This document shows, piece after piece, positions 1-5,873 of a stretch of 5,873 nucleotides of DNA. Numbering within the stretch: the first letter of the stretch is position 1; each line of letters starts with the position of its first letter. Under the pieces are notes generated by a model, which worked only from the letters and a program-made list of their open reading frames with translations, was not told the origin of the DNA and made no database searches. Position numbers and translations under genes: made by a program. This DNA is from CAZEER01 sp964586315 (GTDB lineage Bacteria > Fidelibacterota > Marinisomatia > Marinisomatales > UBA1611): assembly GCA_964586315.1 (NCBI GenBank), contig CAZPHE010000104.1, positions 1-5,873 of the forward strand, in the 5' to 3' direction.

Positions 1-206
1 CAGGTTGTTGCAGCAGATGTTATTGTTATACCACGCTCTTGCTCTTGTGCCATCCAATCCATTGTTGCAGCACCATCATGAACTTCTCCAATCCTGTGAG
101 TTCTCCCTGTATAATAGAGTACACGTTCAGTCAATGTTGTTTTACCAGCATCAATGTGCGCCATGATACCTATATTTCTTACATTATCTAATTTTGTTTT
201 CTTCAA
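1..206 (-). CDS. fusA: Elongation factor G, N-terminal fragment (runs off the window)
   Basis: This is the first 68 codons of the translational GTPase EF-G, which moves tRNAs and mRNA through the ribosome after peptide bond formation and acts with RRF in recycling. The frame reads MKKTKLDNVRNIGIMAHIDA, then GKTT. The G1/P-loop AHIDAGKT lies at residues 16-23 and the switch I/G2 region with RGITITSAATT at residues 58-68, both diagnostic of EF-G among translation GTPases. The remaining domains lie beyond position 1. The start is TTG at 206-204. An in-frame TAA lies two codons upstream, and the next Met (residue 15) is inside the first beta strand just before the P-loop, so TTG is the only sensible start. 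The gene begins 20 nt after rpsG in the usual rpsL-rpsG-fusA order. No SD-like sequence precedes it, so translation may depend on coupling to rpsG. Identity is certain; the start is inferred. Confidence 0.96.
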   Translation of the reverse strand, partial: MKKTKLDNVRNIGIMAHIDAGKTTLTERVLYYTGRTHRIGEVHDGAATMDWMAQEQERGITITSAATT

Positions 207-226
207 ATTTTATTCTGTATATTTAA

Positions 227-691
227 TTATCTAAAATGAGCAAATGCTTTATTAGCGTCTGCCATTCGATGAGTATCATCCTTTTTCTTTATTGCTCCAC
301 CATCACCATTAGCAGCAGCAATTAATTCTGTGGCAAGTTTTTCAGACATTGGTCTACCAGAACGATTGTTAGCTGCATTAATTATCCAATGAGATGCAAG
401 ATAAAAACGACGATTTTTTGGTACTTCAATAGGAACCTGATAGGTTGCACCACCGATTCTCCTTGACTTTACTTCTACTGCTGGCGAAGCATTTTCTATA
501 GCCTTTTCAAAAATTTTGATTCCATCACTCTTAGTGCGTTGTTTTATTTGGTCCATAGCACCGTAAAATATTTTTTCAGCAATCCCCTTTTTACCTTGTT
601 CCATAATATAGTTTACAAATTTTGCAACCATCTTATTACCATAAACAGGATCTGCTAATATTTCTCTTTTCTCTGGACGTCTTCTTCTCAT
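227..691 (-). CDS. rpsG: 30S ribosomal protein S7
   Basis: S7 is the primary 16S rRNA-binding protein that nucleates assembly of the 30S head and lies near the mRNA exit and E site. The 154-residue product is close to the usual bacterial length of about 156. It starts with the basic MRRRRPEKR tail, followed by DPVYGNKMVAKFVNYIM (residues 14-30) and the GKKGIAEKI helix. The conserved RRIGGATYQVPIEV segment (residues 77-90) forms the beta-hairpin region. The C-terminal part holds ASHWIINAANNR and HRMADANKAFAHFR, and the protein ends at that Arg, without the aromatic residue many homologues carry after it. The ATG at 691-689 lies only 9 nt after the rpsL stop. An AGGA is present but just 2 nt from the ATG, too close for a normal SD, so coupling to rpsL translation is likely. 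The E. coli S7 autoregulatory site, which occupies a roughly 100-nt rpsL-rpsG spacer, has no room here. Confidence 0.98.
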   Translation of the reverse strand: MRRRRPEKREILADPVYGNKMVAKFVNYIMEQGKKGIAEKIFYGAMDQIKQRTKSDGIKIFEKAIENASPAVEVKSRRIGGATYQVPIEVPKNRRFYLASHWIINAANNRSGRPMSEKLATELIAAANGDGGAIKKKDDTHRMADANKAFAHFR

Positions 692-700
692 AATCCTATA

Positions 701-1066
701 TTATTTTTTTGCTCCATACCGTGAACGACTAGTTTTTCTATCACTAACACCTGCAGTATCTAAAGTTCCTCTTATAACATGATAACGCACACCAGGTAAA
801 TCTTTAACACGTCCTCCTTCTATTAAAACAATACTATGCTCTTGCAGGTTGTGACCTTCACCCGGAATATACGCTGCAACCTCCATACCATTTGTTAACC
901 GAACACGAGCAACTTTTCTTAACGCAGAGTTTGGTTTTTTAGGAGTAGTAGTATATACACGTGTACATACACCTCTTTTTTGAGGGTTACTCATTAGAGC
1001 CGGAGTACTAGTTTTTTTCAAAATCCTCTTCCGACCTTTTCTCACTAATTGGTTTATCGTCGGCAT
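701..1066 (-). CDS. rpsL: 30S ribosomal protein S12
   Basis: S12 sits at the 30S decoding centre, contacts helices 18, 27 and 44 of 16S rRNA, and controls accuracy of codon recognition. The 121-residue protein opens with MPTINQLVRKGRKR and carries the near-invariant PQKRGVCTRVYTTTPKKPNS (residues 28-47) and GGRVKDLPGVRYH (residues 84-96). The numbering aligns without gaps to E. coli S12 as far as residue 88. Lys43 and Lys88, the classic streptomycin-resistance positions, are both Lys, so the allele looks wild type there. Asp89, the residue methylthiolated by RimO in some bacteria, is also present. The C-terminus stops at RSRYGAKK, a few residues shorter than E. coli. The ATG at 1066-1064 is preceded by GGAAG at 1078-1074 with 7-nt spacing, which supports this start. 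The gene heads the str part of the cluster, 76 nt after rpoC and 9 nt before rpsG. Confidence 0.98.
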   Translation of the reverse strand: MPTINQLVRKGRKRILKKTSTPALMSNPQKRGVCTRVYTTTPKKPNSALRKVARVRLTNGMEVAAYIPGEGHNLQEHSIVLIEGGRVKDLPGVRYHVIRGTLDTAGVSDRKTSRSRYGAKK

Positions 1067-1143
1067 ATCATTTCTTCCAAAGCCTGCAAAATTACAAAAT
1101 ATTTTTCCTCAAAGACACCAAACATTTCACTCTTATTTTTCAT
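1054..1143 (-). CDS. Candidate 29-codon overlapping small ORF in the rpoC-rpsL spacer
   Basis: The 76-nt rpoC-rpsL spacer is open in one frame across its whole length. The ATG (1143-1141) shares its A with the rpoC stop in a TAATG junction. The frame then runs 29 codons to a TAA at 1056-1054, 13 nt inside rpsL in another frame. The peptide begins MKNKSEMFGVF, ends ALEEMICRR, and has a hydrophobic middle (YFVILQAL) flanked by charged residues. I do not recognise it. It does not resemble the DUF3467 protein that I recall sitting between rpoC and rpsL in Bacteroidia. The stop-start overlap and the stop just downstream of the rpsL ATG would suit translational coupling from rpoC through to rpsL. 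Against it, there is no good SD (an AGG 12 nt upstream at best), and a 29-codon open frame can arise by chance. Its function is unknown and its existence uncertain. Confidence 0.2.
   Translation of the reverse strand: MKNKSEMFGVFEEKYFVILQALEEMICRR
1074..1078 (-). promoter_or_regulatory. Ribosome binding site of rpsL (GGAAG)
   Basis: GGAAG lies 7 nt upstream of the rpsL ATG, a normal SD distance. It is a partial match to the AGGAGG core. It falls inside the small open frame at 1054-1143, so ribosomes translating that frame would pass over it. Confidence 0.55.
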
Positions 1144-4100
1144 TATGCTACAACACCTGCAAGATCATTTTCGTCATCCAAATCATGAACACCAACCAGA
1201 ATATCTGAATAATCAGGACTCCCAGTACCCGCAGGGATAAGACGACCAACGGCTACATTCTCTTTAAGACCTTGGAGTTGATCTGTTTTACCTTCTGTTG
1301 ATGCATCTGTAAGAACACGTGTTGTTTCTTGAAAAGATGCTGCTGAAATAAAACTTTCTGTATTAAGTGAAGCTCTAGTTATCCCCATCAAAATTGGCTC
1401 AAATGTTGCAGGTTTAGGTTTTTTATAACTAGCAGCTTTTTCACCATCAGCTTTTAACTCCTTATTTATTTCAAGAAATTCTTCTCTATCAATCATTGTA
1501 TCTTTTTCTAATTGTGAATCACCTGGGTTATTAATAATAACCATCTTTGAAACTCTTTCATTTTCAATAAAAAACTCTTTCTTTGCAACCCTGTCTTCTT
1601 CTAAAAATCTTGTATTACCAGGATTTTTTACACTTACTTTCTGCATCATTTGATTAACAATAATTTCTATATGTTTATCATTTATTTTAACACCTTGCAA
1701 ACGATAAACTTCTTGTATCTCATTAACAAGATAGTCTCTAACAGCAGAAGGTCCTAGAACATGTAATATATCTGTTGGAGATATCGCACCTTCACAAAGG
1801 TTTGTTCCAGCATTAATAAAGTCACCTTCATGAACAATTACATGTTTTCCATATGGAATAGAATATACTCTTTCCTCTCCATCAAGACCTTTAACATGAA
1901 TTTTCCTAACACCTCTTTTTGTTTCTCCGAACCGAACTGTTCCACTAATTTCTGTCATAACAGCTGGATTCGTTGGTTTTCGAGCTTCAAACAGTTCCGC
2001 AACACGGGGTAGACCACCTGTTATATCCCGAGTTTTTCCAATCTCTTTAGGAATTTTGACTAACGTTTGTCCTCTCTGGACACTCTGCTTATCATTTACT
2101 ACCAAAGTTGCCTTCACAGGCAATATTGTTCCACCAGATAGGATCTTTCCATTTTTATTTACTATCTCAATATGAGGACTAAGCTTACGATCTCGAGCTT
2201 CCACAACAACCATTTGCTTTTTACCACCTTCTACAGCTTCGACAGCGTATGTTTCCCCTTCAATAAAATCATTAAGTGAAACATAACCAGTCTCTCGCGC
2301 AAGAATAATATCAGTATAAGGATCCCATTTAATTAAAACAGTTTTAGGCTGGATCTTTTCACCTTCTTTTACAAAAACTGTCGATCCATATGGAACATTG
2401 AATGATGCATTTTCTTTACCATCTTTACCAATGATCATCAATTTAGAATGTCTAACCATGCAACGCGTAACTTTAGTTCCAGTCTCATCTATAGTATCTG
2501 CAAAATCATAATTTTCAGAAAATTCTACAATGCCAGCCCGCTTACTAACCATTTCAGACTGCTCAATGATTCTTGTTGCAGTACCTCCAATATGGAATGT
2601 CCTAAGAGTTAATTGCGTTCCAGGCTCACCAATACTTTGCGCAGCTCGAATACCAACTGCTGTTCCAATATCTACTAATTTATGTGTTGATAAATCCCAA
2701 CCATAGCACTTAGCACAAACTCCTCTTTTTGCTTCACAAGTAAGGATTGAACGTATTCGGATATGCTCGACACCTATATCTCCTATTAAATCAGCTTCAT
2801 TTTCTGCAATTACTGAACCCGACTTGACAATAACATCACCCTTTACTATAAAATCATCTAAGATGGTTCTACCAAGTATACGATCAGAAAGTGGCTCAAT
2901 AATTTCTTCACCTTCTTTAAGATCAGAAATAATTATTCCATTAATTGTACCACAATCTACAGAATACACAACTACATCCTGCGCAACATCTACCAATCTT
3001 CTAGTAAGGTAACCAGCATCTGCTGTTTTTAAAGCTGTATCTGCTAAACCTTTTCTAGCACCATGAGTAGAAATAAAATACTCAAATACCGATAATCCCT
3101 CTTTAAAGTTTGAAGTAATTGGAGATTCTATAATTTCACCAACACCACCTTTCATTGATTTTTGTGGTTTAGCCATAAGTCCACGCATACCAGCTAATTG
3201 TTTGATTTGATCTTGAGAGCCCCGGGCTCCCGAATCCGCCATCATAAATACTGGATTAAACCCATCGCGGTCATCTTTTAAAGCATCCATCATAGTTATG
3301 GCCATATTAGTCGTTGCATGAGTCCAAACATCTATAACTTTATTATAGCGCTCACCATCAGTTAAAATATGATTATCAAATTTTCTTTTTATTTCATCTA
3401 CTTCAGCCTGAGCTTGGTGTAGAATCGAATCTTTTTCTTTTGGTATAAGAACATCACTTATAGCAATTGATACACCACTGATTGTTGCCATGCCAAACCC
3501 TAAGTCCTTTAGACGATCTAAAAACAGAACTGTCTGATGATTCCCAGATATTAAATAGGCATGATTTATAATTCTGGTAAGTTGTTTTTTATCTATAATT
3601 TTATTGACATAATTAACATCATCAGGCAATATTGAGTTAAAAATAATTCTACCAACAGTAGTTTTTTTGATCCACTTACCATCACTGAACACATCAACTA
3701 CTGCATGTAACCCTACTGCTTTATTTTCATATGCCAATAGTCCTTCTTGAATAGAACTAAACATTTTCCCTTCGCCTTTATCACCATTTTTTGGTCGTGT
3801 TAAATAATAGCAACCAAGAACCATATCTTGAGAAGGTACTGCAATGGGTTGCCCATTAGCAGGATGTAAAATATTATGGCTAGACAACATCAACATCCTA
3901 GCTTCCATTTGAGACTCCAGAGCAAGTGGAACATGCACCGCCATTTGGTCACCATCAAAATCGGCATTAAATGCAGAACATACCAGAGGGTGCAATTGGA
4001 TAGCTTTACCATCAACTAAAACAGGTTGGAATGCCTGTATTCCCAATCTATGCAATGTTGGAGCACGATTAAGGAGTACTGGATGATCTTTAACAACATA

Positions 4101-5384
4101 TTCTAAAACTTTATATACTACAGGATCACGATTTTCTACCATTAATTTAGAACTTCTGGGTGTCTGGGAATATCCACGAGCCATAAGCTCATGTATCATA
4201 TGTGGTTTAAATAATTCCAAAGCCATATTCTTGGGCATTCCACATTCATGTAATTGAAGCTGAGGACCAACCACAATAACAGATCTACCAGAATAATCTA
4301 CGCGTTTACCAAGTAAATTTTGTCTGAAACGACCTGTTTTACCTCTTAGCATATCAGATAATGATTTCAATGGTCGCCTAGATCCGCTACGAATAGCAGT
4401 TTTTCGACGGTTATTATCAAATAAAGCATCTACCGCTTCTTGCAACATTCTTTTTTCATTCCTAAGGATAACATCCGGTGCTTTGATTTCCATTAATTGT
4501 TTTAATCGATTATTACGAATTATAATACGCCTATAGAGATCATTCAAATCAGATGCCGCAAACCTTCCCCCCTCAAGAGGAACTAATGGTCTAAGTTCAG
4601 GAGGTATCACAGGTAGAATAGAAACAATCATCCATTCTGGTTTATTTAATCTTGCTTTAGTAGGATCTGGGACAAATGACTTTACAACCTTTAATCGTTT
4701 TAGAGCATCATTTCTTTTTTGCTTGGATTTAGATGTTTTCACGATATCAACTAATTCAGTTTTGAGTTCTGTAATATTTATCTTGGAAAGCATCTCTTTC
4801 ATTGCTTCTCCACCCATAATTGCATAAAAATAATTATCATTATCCCTATCATCTTCTGAAACAGCATTATATCCAAACTGCTCTTCTATATCAAGATAAT
4901 CATCTTCTTCAAGCAATTCAAATCTTTCAAGTCCACTTGCCCCAGGCTCAATAACCATAAACATCTCATAATAAATTACACGTTCAAGCTCTTTAGTGCT
5001 TTTACCAGCAAGATAGCTCAGCTTACTTGGTATTGATCTCAGGTACCATATATGCACCACAGGGACAGCAAGTGTTATATGTCCCATTCTTTCTCGACGG
5101 ACTTTTTTACGAGTAACTTCTACACCACAGCGATCACAAATAATACCCCTGTAACGAATTCCTTTATATTTCCCACAATGACATTCATAGTCTTTAACAG
5201 GTCCAAATATTTTTTCACAAAAAAGACCATCTTTCTCTGGTTTATAGGATCTATAATTTATGGTTTCTGGTTTTAATACTTCTCCATAAGAACGTTGGAG
5301 AATTTTTTCTGGTGATGATAATCCAATTGTAATAGAATTATATTCTTTTGATGTATCTAATGTATTTGATTGAATGTAAGTCAA
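1143..5384 (-). CDS. rpoC: DNA-directed RNA polymerase beta' subunit
   Basis: This is the catalytic beta' subunit, which forms the active-site cleft of RNA polymerase with beta. The 1413-residue protein is complete. The N-terminal zinc finger uses C68, C70, C83 and C86. The catalytic loop NADFDGDQM (residues 473-481) supplies the three Mg-binding aspartates D475, D477 and D479. The secondary-channel segment MMADSGARGS is at 714-723 and the bridge helix at about 769-803 (YFISTHGARKGLADTALKTA onward). The second zinc site uses C811, C883, C890 and C893. The trigger loop contains LTLRTFHIGG (925-934), interrupted at about 941-1113 by an SI3-type insertion, and the conserved FQETTRVLTDA is at 1351-1361. 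Leu927 replaces the Met of E. coli, which I recall as usual in Bacteroidota. The start is TTG at 5384, 7 nt after a perfect SD, and no in-frame Met occurs until residue 100. It follows rpoB by 18 nt. Confidence 0.99.
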   Translation of the reverse strand: MTYIQSNTLDTSKEYNSITIGLSSPEKILQRSYGEVLKPETINYRSYKPEKDGLFCEKIFGPVKDYECHCGKYKGIRYRGIICDRCGVEVTRKKVRRERMGHITLAVPVVHIWYLRSIPSKLSYLAGKSTKELERVIYYEMFMVIEPGASGLERFELLEEDDYLDIEEQFGYNAVSEDDRDNDNYFYAIMGGEAMKEMLSKINITELKTELVDIVKTSKSKQKRNDALKRLKVVKSFVPDPTKARLNKPEWMIVSILPVIPPELRPLVPLEGGRFAASDLNDLYRRIIIRNNRLKQLMEIKAPDVILRNEKRMLQEAVDALFDNNRRKTAIRSGSRRPLKSLSDMLRGKTGRFRQNLLGKRVDYSGRSVIVVGPQLQLHECGMPKNMALELFKPHMIHELMARGYSQTPRSSKLMVENRDPVVYKVLEYVVKDHPVLLNRAPTLHRLGIQAFQPVLVDGKAIQLHPLVCSAFNADFDGDQMAVHVPLALESQMEARMLMLSSHNILHPANGQPIAVPSQDMVLGCYYLTRPKNGDKGEGKMFSSIQEGLLAYENKAVGLHAVVDVFSDGKWIKKTTVGRIIFNSILPDDVNYVNKIIDKKQLTRIINHAYLISGNHQTVLFLDRLKDLGFGMATISGVSIAISDVLIPKEKDSILHQAQAEVDEIKRKFDNHILTDGERYNKVIDVWTHATTNMAITMMDALKDDRDGFNPVFMMADSGARGSQDQIKQLAGMRGLMAKPQKSMKGGVGEIIESPITSNFKEGLSVFEYFISTHGARKGLADTALKTADAGYLTRRLVDVAQDVVVYSVDCGTINGIIISDLKEGEEIIEPLSDRILGRTILDDFIVKGDVIVKSGSVIAENEADLIGDIGVEHIRIRSILTCEAKRGVCAKCYGWDLSTHKLVDIGTAVGIRAAQSIGEPGTQLTLRTFHIGGTATRIIEQSEMVSKRAGIVEFSENYDFADTIDETGTKVTRCMVRHSKLMIIGKDGKENASFNVPYGSTVFVKEGEKIQPKTVLIKWDPYTDIILARETGYVSLNDFIEGETYAVEAVEGGKKQMVVVEARDRKLSPHIEIVNKNGKILSGGTILPVKATLVVNDKQSVQRGQTLVKIPKEIGKTRDITGGLPRVAELFEARKPTNPAVMTEISGTVRFGETKRGVRKIHVKGLDGEERVYSIPYGKHVIVHEGDFINAGTNLCEGAISPTDILHVLGPSAVRDYLVNEIQEVYRLQGVKINDKHIEIIVNQMMQKVSVKNPGNTRFLEEDRVAKKEFFIENERVSKMVIINNPGDSQLEKDTMIDREEFLEINKELKADGEKAASYKKPKPATFEPILMGITRASLNTESFISAASFQETTRVLTDASTEGKTDQLQGLKENVAVGRLIPAGTGSPDYSDILVGVHDLDDENDLAGVVA

Positions 5385-5390
5385 AAGTAT

Positions 5391-5398
5391 TCCTCCTT
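5391..5398 (-). promoter_or_regulatory. Strong Shine-Dalgarno (AAGGAGGA) fixing the rpoC TTG start
   Basis: AAGGAGGA is a full-length complement to the 16S rRNA 3' tail. Counting from AAGGAGG, it sits 7 nt ahead of the TTG at 5384-5382. It occupies most of the 18-nt rpoB-rpoC spacer and shows that beta' is initiated at this TTG. Among the junctions in the window only this one has a consensus SD. Confidence 0.85.
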
Positions 5399-5402
5399 GG
5401 AA

Positions 5403-5873
5403 TTAATTTAGTTCGACGTCAACACAGAGACCTTGTAATTCCTTTATCATGACGTTGAATGATTCAGGAGTAGAGAACTCAGGCATTTGTTCGCCTCTTA
5501 CTATTGAATTGTAAACCTTTGAACGCCCTTCAACATCGTCAGATTTTACAGTTAATAACTCATGGAGAGTATGCGCTGCACCATATGCTTGTAAAGCCCA
5601 CACCTCCATCTCACCAAGACGTTGTCCCCCAAATTGTGCTTTCCCACCTAGAGGTTGCTGAGTGATTAATGAATATGGTCCCGTAGAACGAGCATGCATT
5701 TTATCATCTACCATGTGACTGAGTTTCATCATATAAATATTCCCTACAGTAACAGGGTTATCAAAGTATTCTCCAGTTTTCCCATCTATTAATTTTGCTT
5801 TACCTGACAATGGGAGCCCCGCTGAATCCAATTCATTTTTTACTTCATTTGGAGTAGCTCCATCAAAAACAGG
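5403..5873 (-). CDS. rpoB: DNA-directed RNA polymerase beta subunit, C-terminal fragment (enters from outside)
   Basis: These are the last 156 residues of the beta subunit, open from the window edge (PVFDGATPNEVKNE) to the TAA at 5405-5403. The first Met-like start inside the frame is only a Leu TTG codon (5831-5829), so the reading frame should be taken back to 5873. It contains the universal beta C-terminal signature: VDDKMHARSTGPYSLITQQP (residues 55-74), GGKAQFGGQRLGEMEVWAL (76-94) and TVKSDDVEGR (108-117), ending in ESFNVMIKELQGL and VDVELN. In E. coli this region forms the clamp anchor and contacts the N-terminus of beta'. The rifampicin pocket and the rest of the protein lie outside the window, so drug-resistance status cannot be read. 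The 18-nt spacing to rpoC and shared direction show the classic rpoBC operon. Confidence 0.98.
   Translation of the reverse strand, partial: PVFDGATPNEVKNELDSAGLPLSGKAKLIDGKTGEYFDNPVTVGNIYMMKLSHMVDDKMHARSTGPYSLITQQPLGGKAQFGGQRLGEMEVWALQAYGAAHTLHELLTVKSDDVEGRSKVYNSIVRGEQMPEFSTPESFNVMIKELQGLCVDVELN

Noticed and set aside
1096..1105. AAAATATTTT palindrome in the rpoC-rpsL spacer as a possible terminator stem.
   Set aside because: It contains only A and T, has no loop and no GC stem, so it would not form a stable terminator hairpin.
1087..1122. Possible Bacteroidetes-type promoter before rpsL: TAATTTTG (1094-1087) matching TAnnTTTG, with upstream TTTG at 1113-1110 and 1122-1119.
   Set aside because: The spacings are 15 and 24 nt rather than the expected 19-21 or so, and such motifs are frequent in AT-rich DNA.
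1049..1240. Plus-strand open frame across the rpoC 3' end and spacer.
   Set aside because: It is antisense to rpoC and rpsL, has no recognisable domain or SD, and low-complexity composition typical of a shadow frame.
1830..2012. Plus-strand open frames inside rpoC (also 2824-3012 and 5052-5276).
   Set aside because: All lie antisense within strongly conserved rpoC coding sequence and have no family features.
3217..3229. GC-rich near-palindrome with 6-bp arms (GAGCCC/GGGCTC) inside rpoC.
   Set aside because: It encodes the conserved residues GARGS of the MMADSGARGS segment, so the pattern is explained by coding constraint plus codon choice.

Overview
The window is a housekeeping chromosomal segment read entirely on the minus strand. 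It carries the end of the RNA polymerase operon joined to the start of the str ribosomal operon. In transcription order (high to low coordinates) the genes are rpoB (3' end only, entering at 5873), rpoC (complete), rpsL (complete), rpsG (complete) and fusA (5' end only, leaving at position 1). The spacers are 18, 76, 9 and 20 nt. Nothing in the window looks like a promoter or intrinsic terminator that would break the series, so one long co-transcript is likely.

The sequence is AT-rich. RpoC is 1413 aa, has the ECHCGKYKGIRYRG zinc-finger region, a lineage-type insertion just before the bridge helix, and LTLRTFH in the trigger loop. Together with the rpoBC-rpsL-rpsG-fusA order this suggests the Bacteroidota/Chlorobiota (FCB) group. 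The textbook Shine-Dalgarno sequence ahead of rpoC and the lack of a longer gene between rpoC and rpsL fit the Chlorobi/Ignavibacteria-Kapabacteria side better than Bacteroidia. This placement is inference from recalled family features, not from a search.

The genes serve transcription and translation: the beta and beta' subunits form the RNA polymerase catalytic cleft, S12 and S7 are 30S subunit proteins (decoding centre and head nucleation), and EF-G drives translocation. No mobile element, CRISPR array, tRNA, rRNA or accessory system is present.

The less obvious points concern translation starts. Both rpoC and fusA can only start at TTG. The rpoC TTG has a perfect SD, while the fusA TTG has none. 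The only sizeable spacer (rpoC-rpsL) is filled by a 29-codon open frame whose ATG overlaps the rpoC stop (TAATG) and whose stop lies inside rpsL. It could be a coupling or leader peptide, or chance. I see no undescribed biological system here beyond that small candidate.
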